Made by a program: the position numbers and the translations under genes. The notes under the pieces were generated by a model. That model searched no databases. It was not told the origin of the DNA and was given only the letters and a program-made list of their open reading frames with translations. A stretch of DNA of 64,000 nt from Manis javanica (Eukaryota; Chordata; Mammalia; Pholidota; Manidae): contig NC_133157.1 in NCBI RefSeq assembly GCF_040802235.1, positions 29,281,501-29,345,500 on the forward strand, written 5' to 3'. Shown here piece after piece: positions 30,704-43,389 of this stretch (position 1 is its first letter; each line of letters begins with the position of its first letter).

Positions 30704-33700
30704 ATGGCGGCGTTCTCAGGCTGCGGTGTGACCCAGAGAGCCCTCGCATGGATAGCCTCAGGGGCGCCACGCAGAGAATTTTGGTCTGGATTCAGGTAAA
30801 GAGGAAGGTTAGGCGGTGGGTCATGTTCACGGACATTAAGGAGAGACACCTGGCCCCACAGTAAGGAGGATGAAGGGACGAATTCACAGGAGAGGGTCGT
30901 GCCATTAAGACGGGAGCCTGGTCCTGCGCCTGCCCGAAGGACGGACGACAGAGGGCTTCAGGGTTCTGAGGTCTCCGCGGGTAGAGAGGCCCAGGTACCT
31001 CTCCTTCTGCCTTTTTTCTCATAATGGAAGCACCGTCCCTTTCCACTTTCAAAGCTTTACTTTGATTTGCTTATCAAACAGTAGTGACCCTGTGTTCTGG
31101 GGACCGAGTGTGGTGTCAGGAAATAAATGACGCGTTTGGAACGAGCAACTTAGAACCTGAACGTGAAGTGTTCGGTAGACTAAATTCATTTGCGGGGTGT
31201 ATTTCTTCACAAGCAAGGTTTAGAAATCAGGTACTGCCTCGTCGTCTTTGATTGTTCATTCGCCGATTCCCTTAGCAAAGTTATTAATCACCTGCTCTGG
31301 TCCAGCATTTCTGTAAGAAGGACACAGCAGTGGAAACAAGGCCCATTCTCCGAGCTTCAGTATTCTGACATATGAAGAAACTGAGGCCCCGCAGAGAGGC
31401 AGAATTTTGCTAAAAGCCTCAAATCAAGTTAATGGCAGAGTTGAATCTAGAACCCAAATCTTTTACCTCCCCATCTACACTTTTCCCATAGCACCATGTG
31501 GAATCTTTTGAAGGTGAATTTGTTTTGTTTGACCAAGGTAGTGTTAGGGCATCAAAATTTGTGGGAACCTCAGAGAAAAACGTATGCTGGCTTCTTTGGT
31601 TTTTAACAAAAACTCAGTCCAGAAGGATTTTCATCCTCAGCCCATGTACTTATTAGCTTCCCTTCTTTTTTGGTTAATGTTTATTATTGTCTCTCAAATC
31701 TCAAGTTTGTTTCATTCACTCATTCAGCGTGTTTTAGAGCATCTGCCTGTATTACAAGTCCCTAGATGTTAGGGTTACAGTTGTTACTAAGACCAAATCA
31801 TTGTCCTCATAGAGCATATGTTCTTGTGAAGGCAAAAATGAACAAATGTAGAATATAATATCAGAAGGTAGTAAATTAGGAAGAAATCTGGAACAGTGTG
31901 TGAGATTACTGAGATGGAAGGAGTGGATTGCATTTCATTCTGAAATGTATTTAGAGTAATAAGAGGACAAAATGGGAGGTAAGGAAGTAGAGACCATAGG
32001 TATAGACAATTCTTTGAGAAGTTTTGCTGTAAAGCAAGCTGGAGGGCACCTGAAGTCTAGGGGGATTTTTTTTTCTTTATAGATGGGAGTTGTTACAACA
32101 TATTGTGTGCCCTCAGGAATACTCTAGATAGGGAGAAATTGATAAAGAATTGAATGCTGATAAATTACTGGAAGAGCCTTTGCATAGGCAAAGAAGAATA
32201 GCATTGCAAGCCATATTCTTGGCCAGACATCATTTATTTCTGGTATCTACAATTTTTGTGTGGACCATCAATCCCAATCAGATGCCAACTCCATGGGAAA
32301 CAGGAGTCAGTTCATGAACAAGTATTTCATTAAGCACTGAAATAGTGTGTCAGTTAGATACCCTCACATTGGCCCATGTATTCAATAATAGTTATTCAGG
32401 AAGTTTTCAAAGGACCCCCAAATCAATAAAACAGGCCTGTGCTAAGTTTATTAGCTAGCTCAATAGTTCATAATGATTAACAATTTTGCCCACCAGGAAC
32501 ATTTGGCAATGTCTTTTGGTTATCATGACTGGGGACAGGTGTGCAACTGGCATTTAGTGGGTAGAGGTCAAGGAAGAAGCTAAGTAGCCTAAGCAACCTA
32601 CAATGAACAGGACAGTGCCCTCCCACCTGCCTCCTCCACCCCATCCAACAAAGACATACCTGGTTCAAAATTTTGTCAATAGTATTTTGGCTGAGAAACC
32701 CTGATCTAGTAAAAGAACTAGAATGTAAATAAAATTAAAACTCAGGGAGGATGAGGTTTGCTGTATGAGCAATATAAAGTACTTAAGGAAAACAGAGGAA
32801 CTTAATGTATTTGATTGGGGACATAAGTAAAGCTTTTTGGAAGAGAACAGTTTTGTCCTAGGACTTGAACATGATAAGTAAGATTTCTATAGGTGAAGAT
32901 GGAAGACAGGTATTTCAGACAGGATATAACTTGAGCTAACACAACATCAGGAAAGTATAAAACAATATAATTTAGTTTGTGTAGAGTGTATATAGGAGAT
33001 TAGTGGGAGAGGAGGTTAGAGAGGTAGACTGAGTTTGGATCTTGGAGGACTGGGAACCCCAGACAGAACAGTTTAACTTCTTCACCCATTCTTGGGCATT
33101 CTTAGAGCATGTAAAATCTGTAATTAGCTTTTGTTTTGTGTCTGTGCCAGCTTAATTCAGCTATAAACTTCCAAGGGCAGAGACCTATCTTACTCTTTCT
33201 TCTCTCCACATTGCCCAGAAGAATAGTAAGTAATTTACTTGTTGATTTATATTGATGGGCAAGATTGAGTCTGGTGTTTGTCAGCGTATCAACATCCTTA
33301 ACGCACTGAACCAGAGATTCACATAATTTGTTTTGATGATCCCAGAAAAGAAAAAAGGCCAGTGGTGGCTGAAACAGTGGAGGAGGTGAAGAAAGAACCT
33401 ATCCTTGTGTGTCCACCCTTACGAAGCCGAACATACATACCACCTGAAGATCTCCAGAATCGTTTGGAATCTTGCGTCAAAGAAATTTTTGGCTCATCTA
33501 GCAATTGGCAGGACATCTCCCTGGAAGATGGTCATCTGAAGTTCAGTTTCTTGGCACGTTTGGCTGATGACTTGGGCCACACAGTGCCTAACTCCAGGCT
33601 TTACCAAATGTGCAGGGTCAGAGACGTTCTTGATTTCTATAATGTGCCTGTTCAGGATAGATCTAAGTTTGATGAACTTACTGCCAATAATCTGCCTCCC

Positions 33701-33727
33701 AATTTAAAAATCACTTGGGGTTACTGA
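30704..33727 (+). CDS. MRPL50: Mitochondrial large ribosomal subunit protein mL50, 2 exons
   Basis: A structural protein of the mitochondrial 39S ribosomal subunit, made in the cytosol and imported into the matrix. Coding exons are 30704-30795 and 33346-33727 (157 residues, human 158). The ATG at 30704 begins [16 protein letters not shown], an Arg- and Ala-containing N-terminus without acids that suits a mitochondrial presequence. The donor GTAAAG follows ...GFR at 30796. The acceptor ATCCCAG joins to give [14 protein letters not shown]. The body shows the conserved [45 protein letters not shown] and [13 protein letters not shown] segments and ends [11 protein letters not shown]. The frame is intact and the gene is divergent from ZNF189. 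Confidence 0.95.
31355..31480 (-). repeat. MIR-like SINE, antisense
   Basis: The plus strand contains 'tatgaagaaactgaggcccc', 'gcagagaggcagaattttgc' and 'gagttgaatctagaaccca', the reverse complement of the MIR core. Confidence 0.6.
32483..32703 (+). mobile_element. MER20-like hAT MITE
   Basis: It reads 'caattttgcccaccagga', 'acatttggcaatgtct', 'gcatttagtgggtagaggtc', 'cctacaatgaacaggacag' and ends 'ggctgagaaaccctgat'. This motif order and the size near 220 bp fit MER20, recalled from its consensus. The element lies inside the MRPL50 intron. Confidence 0.6.
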
Positions 33728-34260
33728 GTAATTCAGAAGAGGAACACATTGAAATCATTTTATTCCCCCTGAGCAAGGGGGCGTCTTATCAGATCTTTGA
33801 TACTTTGTGAAATACTATAGAACTGTTCTCTAAACCCACTTTTTTTGTGGAGGAATGTATTATCTGTCTTTCCTCTCATGTCATGAATTGGTAAATAACA
33901 GGATTTTCTTTTTCACACTTGCCAAAACTTTTTTTTTTTAAGAAATCAAGGCATTAATAGCTTATGAAAATTTTCCTCTCCAGAGGACACTGTAATTAAC
34001 TTGGGTTTAAGATGAGGCCATTACATGTGCAGATGGGGCCTTTATTCTAAATAGGCATAAAGTAGTAGATGCAAGAAAATATTAATTCTGTTAGGACTCT
34101 TAAATATGGTGTTATATATACTACACATACAAATAAGGAGACAGATATTTATTTAAAAAATTTATGTTGTATATTAATTTCTACCTGCTTTACTGCACAG
34201 GTAGAAATAGTAGACAGTATTCATTTTGGAATTAAAGTTTCTTGAAATGTGTTTTTTATT
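33728..34260 (+). other. MRPL50: MRPL50 3' UTR (extent uncertain)
   Basis: AT-rich sequence follows the TGA at 33725-33727. A poly(A) signal variant ATTAAA at 34231 is the best early candidate, but no strong AATAAA is seen close by, so the end is approximate. Confidence 0.4.
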
Positions 34261-34619
34261 TTTCTAAAGGTGTAATTTGCTTTTCTGCCTTGTTTAAGTA
34301 TTAAAAATGAAAAAACTAGAATATGTGCCAACTATTAAGTGCTATGACTTTTTGAATAAGATATATAAATGAATATTCTCTTCAAAGGAAATAATGTTTA
34401 TTTCAAACCTTTTTTTTTTCATAACTTTTAAAAAATGGCATTCACTGCCATTGAGTATTCCCTAGGATAGTAAGTCTGCTGACTTTGGCGTATTTATTTG
34501 TGGAAAGTACTCAAATACTGAGTTACCAGATGATTCTGATGACAAAATGATTAAAGAAGTGATTAAATTAGGAATTTTTTGTTCAGGCTTTAGAAAATGG
34601 CTAGAGAGTAATGAGATGG

Positions 34620-34957
34620 TGTAAGTCCAGGGAAAGGAAATCCTGGGGCAAAATACCTCTAAAAACTGAAATCAGTCAAAGGGAGAAATAAAGTTTAAAA
34701 TCTGATTATTGCTCACAAACTGCAGTCTAGGCCATCTCTCTCTCCTGCTCCAGCAGAAGCAAAACCGGCCCCCCTCACCTCTCAGATACAGATAAGCCCT
34801 TAATTACCCATTGATATGGAGATAAACTACTCTCCACCCCTGAGGAATGATACAAATGCACTAAAGCCAAACTTCTTTCCACCTCTGAATGCCTAATGAT
34901 ATGCAGATGTACTAAAGTCAGACTAGATATTCTGGAAATATTACAATTTTACCCATA
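34620..34957 (-). repeat. ERV LTR, copy A (3' LTR in element orientation)
   Basis: About 340 bp, closely similar along its length to 36339-36684 and to the split solo LTR 37004-43657. Shared blocks include 'ctctaaaaactgaaatca', 'cagcagaagcaaaac', 'cccattgatatggagat' and 'cttctttccacctctgaatg'. Confidence 0.8.
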
Positions 34958-35028
34958 GGTTACCCCTCCAGAAATCTTGCCTTACAGTTTACTTGTTCCC
35001 TCTTTTCCAACCAAACTAATGACCTACA

Positions 35029-35315
35029 ATAGCAACAGCAATAAAATCATGATAATCCTCAAGCCAGAGGATTCAGCCAATGCAGATTAAGTAAATGTAC
35101 TTTACAGCACAATCTCTTACTAAGCACAAAATATGTTTCTACACTTGTTTACTCATTCCTAACAACCATGCTAGATTGCTCACAAAACTTTTACCAAACA
35201 TTAGATAAAGTCAAGCCTCTCTTTAAATGTTTTTTTTCTTGACAACAGCAACACAATCATGATAATTCTCAAGCCAGAAGATTCAGCTAGGTTCAAAGTC
35301 CCATGCAGATTAAGT
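35029..35315 (-). repeat. Tandem duplication inside ERV internal region
   Basis: A block containing 'atcatgataatcctcaagcc', 'agaggattcagc' and 'catgcagattaagt' elements occurs near 35029-35091 and again near 35241-35315, about 213 bp apart. The second copy keeps a small extra segment (ggttcaaagtcc). Confidence 0.6.
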
Positions 35316-36338
35316 CCAAAGCTCATCCATTCTAGCCATCATGGAGCAGCTGCAGCCAGGGGGCGCATCCAGGACACAAGGACTGTAGAGGGAAATAACT
35401 GTGATTTTGGGGGGCCACTTTGCTGTTATTCCAGGAATACACAGGAGGCCAGCTTCCAGGCCTTTTCCCCAAGGTGTCAGAAGAGCCAACCATTGCCGGT
35501 CCATGTGTCGAAATGTTCAGGGCCATGTCCATTTTATTCCTAATTGCTGCACCCATCCTTGCAATGCATGCCCAATAAAGTGGGTGCCTTGATTGCTCTC
35601 AATCACTGGCGACCGGCCATACGCTGCAGAGAGACTCTCTAGGCCCCTCTTTGTGGTTTACTGATCTGCACAACGCGCAGGGCACTCCTTCCAGTCTCGG
35701 CTGACTTCTTCAAAGGTCAATGGCAAGCCCTGCCGACAGGCTACAGTTCACATTGTCTTCTGCCCCACGTACAACAAATGCTGATGTAGCCATTGGGCCA
35801 CATCAGAGGCAGGCTTTCCTTCTAGCCAGTGCACCTGGGCCAATGCATCTGCTTCATTATTCCCTGGGGATGCCAAAGGCAAATAGCTAGTCACATATAC
35901 AGTAGGTGTCTGTGCCATGCCACTCTGGCTTTTAAGTCCAGTCTCTCACCCATCCCATCATGGGATGGGTGTTTATTACCCCTTGGTCAGAGCTTTTCCA
36001 GCAATGGGCTCCATAACCAGCAAGATGTGGTATATAGCAGCCAATTGCCTCTCTTTCAAGATGTACCAGACCTCTGCTCCTTTCCATAGTAGTGACCAGG
36101 TTCCAGCCGGGAGCAGAAGCAGCAGCAGTGGCAGAAACAGTAGCCTTAGGCTTGGGCCACGGGCTAGGGTCGGTGCAGCCAGCAGCGGTGGTGGTGCCTC
36201 CATGGCCACACAAGTGTAGACACACATCCCTTGGCGTAAGCACCACTTATCCCCATCATTTCTAGGGGCATCCCTCCCAAAGGTGACACCCATTACAACA
36301 GATTTCAGGTTCAGAGGAATCCTGCTGACTGTGCCAGA

Positions 36339-36684
36339 TGTAAGTCTGGGGAAAGAAAATCCTGGTGCAAAATACCTCTAAAAACTGAAATCAAAGGGAG
36401 AAATAAGGTTTAAAATCCAATTATTGCTCATAAACTGCAGTCCTGGGCCAGCTCTCCTGCTTCAGCAGAAGCAAAACAGGCCCCCTCCCTCACCTCTTAG
36501 GTACATATAAGCCCTCTGTTGCCCAGGTAATTACCCATTGATATGGAGATGAACTTCTCTCCATCCCTGAGTAATGATGTAAATGCACTAAAGCCATACT
36601 TCTTTCCACCTCTGAATGCCTATTGATATGCTGATGTACTAAAGCTAGGCAATATATTCTGAAAGTATTACAATTTTACACACA
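36339..36684 (-). repeat. ERV LTR, copy B (5' LTR in element orientation)
   Basis: The second LTR of the same provirus. It carries the extra 'ctctgttgcccaggtaat' segment that copy A lacks, so the two have diverged by small indels as well as substitutions since insertion. Confidence 0.8.
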
Positions 36685-37094
36685 GATGGAGAAGGAATTC
36701 CTTCTGTTTTATCTTGACTGTTCAATAATTCTGAAAGGAAAGCATTGGATTTTAAACAAAGGAAATTGCATTTATTCTTTCCCAGGATAATTCCTTTGAA
36801 GGGGGCAATATTTAGTTGGGTATATAAATTCTGCATATTTATTAGAAAAATTACAGTAATCAGGCCCTATAAGTGTCTTCAGCAATCAGATATTCAGTGA
36901 CTTCTACAGTTAAGAACTTCATAAGTGTTTGGAGCATTGTCTGGAGTCCTGGAGCTTAAACGTTAGAGCTGTTCTACCCCTTCTGCTTCTATGTGGCAGA
37001 GGTTGTAAGTCTGGGGAGAGGAAATCCCAGGGCAAAACACCTCTAAAAACCAAAATCAGGCAAAGGGAGAAATAAAGTTTAAAAACCATTTATT

Positions 37095-40000
37095 GGGGGC
37101 GAGGCACTCAAGATGGTGGTGTGAGTAGGGTGGCTGAAATCTCCTCCCAAAATCATATATATTTTTGAAAATACAGCAAATACAACTATTCCTAAAAAAG
37201 AGACCAGAAGATATACTATAACAGCCAGGCTACATCTACATCTACGAGAACTCAGCATCTCAAGAAAAGGGTAAGATACAATGCCGTGACCTAGTGGGAC
37301 CTGAGCACTCCCCCGATCCCAGATCACTGGTAGGAGGCAAATAATCAGAGTGGGGAGGGAGTGGAAGCACAGGACTGCTAAATAACAGCCCTAGTAATCT
37401 TCCCCAGGATCACAGACACACATCGCATGGTGTACTCGGTATTAGAGACATGGAAAAGTAAAATCCTAGATGGAGACTGTGTGCAGGTCCCCACAGCTGG
37501 CTCCCTTGGGACAAAAGAAAAGTGGGTGCTTTAAAAATCTTAAAGGGACAAGGGTTTAACAGGTGGACAAAACCATCCTGGCACACTCAGCCCAGCAGGC
37601 TGGGAATCTTGAGGAACTTCAGGCGCCCTAACTTCCCTGGGTGGTAACACAGCTCTGAAGCCCCTCACGGTGATAAGCAACCTGCCATTCATTCCCCCTG
37701 CCAGTGCAGCAAGCAAACCGGCTGACTCACCAACTGCTGCAGAGCAGCTGGGGAGCAGTACTGCCTACAGCAACCACACAGAATCTTCTCCCAGCATGCA
37801 GCTAACCAGGCCAGATCCAGAGGCTGTTGCCAATGTGTAACTGCCTGGCACAGGCAGAGGAAGCCAGTGCAAGATCCGGAAGGCATGAAGGGGAGGTGTT
37901 CTCACAGGAGAACACACCCAGTGCAACTGCAGTGCCCTAGGCTATCCTGTCATTGCCTTGCCCACAACAGCTCAGGGAATTAACCTAGGGAATGCTCTCA
38001 GTGTGTGGGTAACTGGCACAGGCAGCGGAGAAGGGCAAGGCAACCAGCAAGCAGGAAGGGACTTTGTTCTCCCAGATGACACATGTGCCACCTGCCAGCA
38101 GTCACTTCTATCACCATGAAAAGGCAAAAGAACCTGTTCCAGTCAAAAATCACTCAAACAATGCCAGAGAGGTGACCTGGTGAGATGTAACCAATCTTCC
38201 TGAAAAAGAATTCAAAATAAAAGTCATAACATGATGATGGACCTGCAGAGAAATATGCAAGAGCTAATGGATGAAGTCTGGGAGATAACAGAAATGAAAC
38301 AATCAATAGAAGGACTTGAGAGCAGACTGGATGAGGTGGCAGAGACTGTTAATGGAATAGAAATCAGAACAGGAATACAGAGAAGCTGAGGCAGAGAGAG
38401 GTGAAAGGAACTCTAGGAATGAAAGAATATTAAGAGAACTGGGTGACCAATCCAAATGAAGTAATATTTGCATAATAGGGGTACCAGAAGAAGAAGAGAG
38501 AAAAAAGGATAGAAAGTGTCTTTGAAGAAATAATTGCTGAAAACTTCCCCAAACTGGGGAAGCAAATAGTTCCTCAGACCATGGAAGCCCACAGATCTGC
38601 CAACACAAGGGACCCAAGGAGGACAAAAGCAAGACATATAATAATTAAAATGGCAAAGATCAAAGATAAAGACAGAATATTAAAAGCAGTCAGAGAGAGA
38701 AATAAGATCACCTACAAAGGAAAACCCATCAGGCTTTCATCAGACTTCTCAATATAAACCTTACAGGCCAGAAAAGAATGGCATGACATATTTAATGCAA
38801 TGAAACAGAAGGGCCTTGAACGAAGAATACTGTATCCAGCATGGTTATCATTTAAATTTGAAGGAGGGATTAAACAATTTCCAGATAAGCAAAAGTTGCG
38901 GGAATTTGCCTGCCACAAACCACCTGTACAGGGTATTTTAGAGGGACTGCTCTAGATGGAAGCACTCCTAAGGCTAAATAGATGTCACCACAGCAAAGAA
39001 AGCAGACCAACCAAATACTAACTAAAGGCAAAAAATAAAATCAGCTATCCCCAAAAGCAGTCAAAGAAAACACAAAAGAGTACAGAATAAAACACTCAAT
39101 ATATAAAGAGTGGAGAAGGAAGAAAAAGAAGGGAGAGAAATAAGACTCATCAGACTGTGATTATAATAGTGTAATAAGTGAGTTAAAGTTAGACAGTTAG
39201 ATAGTAAAGAAGCTACCCTTGAACCTTTGGAGACCACGAATCCAAAGAGTGCAATGGCAATAAGTACATATCGATCTATAATCATCCTAAATGTAAATGG
39301 ACTGAATGCACCAATCAAAAGACACAGAGTAATAGAATGGATAAAAAAGCAAGACCTATCTATATGCTGCTTATGAGAGACTCACCCCAAATCCAAGGAC
39401 ATACACAGACTAAAAGTGAAGGGATGGAAAAAGATATTTCATGCAAACAATAGGGAGAAAAAAAGCAGTGTTGCAGTACTTGTATCAGACAAAATAGACT
39501 TCAAAACAAAGAAAGTAACAAGAGATAAAGAAGGATATTACATAATGATAAAGGGATCAGTCCAACAAGAGGATATAACCATTATAAATATCTATGCACC
39601 CAATACAGGAGCACCGACATATGTGAAACAAATACTAGCAGAATTAAAGGAGGTAATAGAATGCAATGCATTCATTTTAGGAGACTTCAACACACCACTC
39701 ACACCAAAGGACAGACCAAACAGACAGAAAATAAGTAAGGACACAGAAGCACTGAACAACACACTAGAACAGATGGACTTAACAGACATCTATAGAACTC
39801 TACACCCAAAGCAGAAGGATACATATTCTTCTCAAGTGCACATGGAACATTTTCCAGAATAGACCACATACTAGGCCACAAAAAGAGTCTTAATAAATTC
39901 AAAAAGATTGAAATTCTACCAACCAACTTCTCAGATCACAAAGGTATAAAACTAGAAATAAATTGTACAAAGAAAGTAAAAAGGCTCACAAACAAATGGA

Positions 40001-43000
40001 GGCTTAACAACATGCTCCTAAATAATCAATGGATCAATGACCAAATTAAAACAGAGATCAAGCAATGTATGGAGACAAATGACAACAACAGCACAACGCT
40101 CCAACTTCTGTGGGATGCAGCGAAGGCAGTTCTAAGAGGAAAGTATATAGCAATCCAGGCCTATTTAAAGAAGGAAGAACAATCCCAAATGAAGAGTCGA
40201 AAGTCAGAATTAGGAAACTGTAAAAAGAAGAACAAATGAGGCCCAAAGTCAGCAGAAGGAGGGACATAATAAAGATCAAAGAAGTAAATAAAATTGAGAA
40301 GAATAAAACAATAGGAAAAAAATCAATGAAGCCAACAGCTTGTTCTTTGAGAAAATAAACAAAATAGATAAACCCTTAGTGAGACATATTAAGAGAAAAA
40401 GAGAATCTTCACACATAAACAGAATCAGAAATGAGAAAGGAAAAATCACAACGGACACCACAGAAATACAAAGAATTATTAGAGAATACTATGAAAATCT
40501 ATATGCTAACAATCTGGATAAACTAGAAGAAATGGACAACTTTCTAGAAAAATATAACCTTCCCAGACTGACCAAGGAAGAAACAGAAAATCTAAACAGA
40601 CCAATTACCAGCAACAAAATTGAATTGGTAACGAAAAAACTACCTAAGAACAAAGCTCCCAGGCCAGATGGATTCACTGCTGAATTTTTTCAGTCATATA
40701 GAGAAGACATACTATGCATTTTCCTTAAAGTTTTCCAAAAAGTAGAAGAGGAGGAAATACTTCCAAACTCATTCTATGAAGCCAGCATCACTCTAATACC
40801 AAAACCATGCAAAGACCCCACTAAAAAAGAAAATTACAAACCAATATTCCTGATGAACATAGATGCAAAAATACTCAACAAAATATTAGCAAACCGAATT
40901 CAAAAATACATCAAGAGGATCATACACCATGATCAAGTGGGATTCATCGCAGGGATGCAAGGATGGTACAACATTTGAAAATCTATCAACATCGTCCACC
41001 ACATCAACAACAAGGACAAAAACCACATGATCATCTCCATAGATGCAGAATAGGCATTTGACAAAACTCAACATCCATTCTTGATAAAAACTCTCAAAAG
41101 AATGGGCATAGAGGGCAAGTACCTCAACATAATAAAGGCCATATATGGCAAACCCACAGGCAACATCATACTTAACAGCGAGAAACTGAAAACTTTTCAC
41201 CCAAGATCAGGAACCACACAGGGATGCCCACTCTTCCCACTTTTATTCAACATAGTACTGGAGGTCCTAGCCACAGCAATTAGACAAAACAAAGAAGTAC
41301 AAGACATCCAGATTGGTAAAGAAGTCAAACTGTCACTATATGCACATGACATAAAAAATCCTAAAGACTCCACTCCAAAACTACTAGATCTAAAATCTGA
41401 ATTCCCAAAGTTGCAGGATACAAAATTAAGACACAGAAATCTGTTGCTCTCCTATACGCTAATGACGAACTAGCAGAAAGAGAAATCAGGAAAACAATTC
41501 CATTCACAATTGCATGAAAAAGAATAAAATACCTAGGAATAAACCTAACCAAGGAAGTGAAAGACCTATACCCTGAAAACTACAAGACACTCATGAGAGA
41601 AATTAAAGAAGATACCAATAAATAGAAATACATTCTGTGCTCATGAATAGGAAGAATTAATATTGTCAAAATGACCATCCTCCCCAAAGCAAGCTACAGA
41701 TTCAATGCAATCCCTATCAAAATACCAATAGCATTCTTCAATGAACTGGAACAAATAGTTCTAAAATTCAAATGGAACCACCCACAAAAGACCTCAAATA
41801 GCCAAAGCCCCTGAGAAGGAAGAATAAGTAGGGGTGATCTTGCTTCCCACATTCAAGCTCTATTACAAAGCCACAGTAATCAAGACAATTTAGTACTGGC
41901 ACACGAAGAGACCCACACACCAGTCAAACAGAATAGAGAGTCCAGATATTAACCCAAACATGTATGGTAAATTAATATATGATAAAGGAACCATGGATGT
42001 ACAATGAGGAAATGACAGCCCCTTCAACAGCTGGTGTTGGCAAAACTGGACAGCTACATGTAAGAGAATGAAACTGGATCATTGTCTAACCGCATACACA
42101 AAAGTAAACTCAAAATGGATCAAAGACCTGAATGTAAGTCATGAAACCATAAAACTCTTAGAAAAAAACATGGGCAAAAATCTCTTGGACATAAACATGA
42201 GCTACTTCTTCATGAACATATCTCCCCGGGCAAGGAAAACAAAAGCAAAAGTGAACAAGTGGAACTATATCAAGCTGAAAAGCTTCTGTACAGCAAAGGA
42301 CACCATCAATAGAACAAAAAGGCATCCTACAGTATGGGAGAATATAGTCATAAATGACAGATCCGATAAAGGGTTGACATCCAAAATATATAAAGAACTC
42401 ATGCACCTCAACAAACAAAAAGCAAATAATCCAATCAAAAAATGGGCTGAGGATCTGAACAGACACTACTCCAAAGAAGAAATTCAGATGGCCAACAGGC
42501 ATATGAAAAGATGCTCCATATTGCTAATCATCAGAGAAATGCAAATTAAAACCACAGTGAGATATCACATCACACCAGTTAGGATGGTCACCATTCTAAA
42601 GACAAACAACAAATGTTGGTGAGGATGTGGAGAAAGGGGAAACCTCCTCTACTTCTGGTGGGAATGTAAATTAGTTCAATCATTGTGGAAAGCTGTATGG
42701 AGGTTCCTCAAAAAACTCAAAATAGAGATACCATTTGATCCAGGAATTCCACTCCTAGGAGTTTAGCCTAAGAATGCAAGAGCCCAGTTTGAAAAATACT
42801 TATGCACCCCTATGTTTATTGCAACACTATTTACAATAGCCAAGAAATGGAAGCAACCTAAGTGTCCATCAGTAGATGAATGGATAAAGAAGATGTGGTA
42901 CATATATGCAATGAAATGTTACTCAGCCATAAGAAGAAAACAAATCCTACCATTTGCAACAACATGGATGGAGTTAGAGGATCTTTGCTCTGTAAAATAA

Positions 43001-43389
43001 GCCAAGCGGAGAAAGACAAGTATCAAATGATTTCACTCATATGTGGAGTATAAGAGCAAAGAAAAATTGAAGGAATGAAACAGCAGCAGACTCACAGAAC
43101 CCAAAAATGGATTAACAGTTACCAAAGGGAAAGGGACTGGGGAGGATGGGTGGGAAGGGAGGGATAAGGGGGAATAAGGGGCATTATGACTAGCACACAT
43201 AATGTAGTCGGGGGGGACAGGGAAGGTTGCAACACAGAGAAGACAAGTAATGATTCTATAGCATCATACTATGCTGATGGACAGTGACTATAATGGGATA
43301 AGTGGTGGGGACTTGATAATGGGGGGCGTCTAGTGACCATAATGTTGCTCATGTAATCGTAGATCAATGGTACCAAATGAAAAAAAAAA
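37095..43389 (+). mobile_element. Full-length but inactive L1 retrotransposon
   Basis: About 6.3 kb. The 5' UTR starts GGGGGCGAGGCACTCAAGATGG at 37095. ORF1 remnants begin near 38116, where an in-frame TGA follows after about 20 codons. ORF2 remnants span about 39254-43000: endonuclease (NVNGLNAPIKRH-like start, ILGDFNTPL near 39690), reverse transcriptase ([22 protein letters not shown]) and a C-terminal stretch. A 3' UTR with a G-rich patch and a poly(A) follow. Multiple stops and frameshifts break both frames, and the catalytic FADD/YADD box reads YAHD at 41339-41350. Roughly 11-15 bp flanking A/T-rich target duplications, imperfect now, lie at about 37084-37094 and 43389-43400. Confidence 0.9.
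39254..42996 (+). pseudogene. L1 ORF2 (endonuclease/reverse transcriptase), broken
   Basis: The longest surviving pieces are 39416-39862 (endonuclease), 40340-40978 (RT fingers and palm), 41081-41473 (RT active-site region), 42068-42622 and 42812-43000 (C-terminal). The polymerase motif has His in place of the first catalytic Asp, and stop codons occur in every section. It cannot encode a working enzyme. Confidence 0.85.

Larger units (their letters stand above)
30796..33345 (+). other. MRPL50 intron
   Basis: A 2.55-kb intron. It holds an antisense MIR-like fragment near 31355-31480, L2- or MIR-like debris near 31700-31860 and a MER20-like element at 32483-32703. I see no coding exon inside it. 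Confidence 0.65.
34615..36689 (-). mobile_element. Internally deleted ERV provirus with 5-bp TSD
   Basis: Two direct LTRs, 34620-~34957 and 36339-36684, flank about 1.4 kb of internal sequence. On the plus strand each LTR begins TGTAAGTC and ends with a TTTTAC...CA type stretch, so LTRs have TG/CA ends. The target duplication GATGG is perfect at 34615-34619 and 36685-36689. Internal sequence read on the minus strand shows short pol remnants: an RNase H-like GNNEADAL motif near 35840 and an integrase-core-like QGTHFIGHA near 35570. No open frame survives, and gag and env are not recognisable. The relics suggest an ERVL- or ERV1-type element. The class is uncertain. Confidence 0.8.

Noticed and set aside
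35829-36293. Frames of 86-105 codons on both strands inside the ERV
   Set aside because: They do not follow the pol remnants' frame and contain low-complexity Ser/Leu runs. Read as decayed retroviral sequence.
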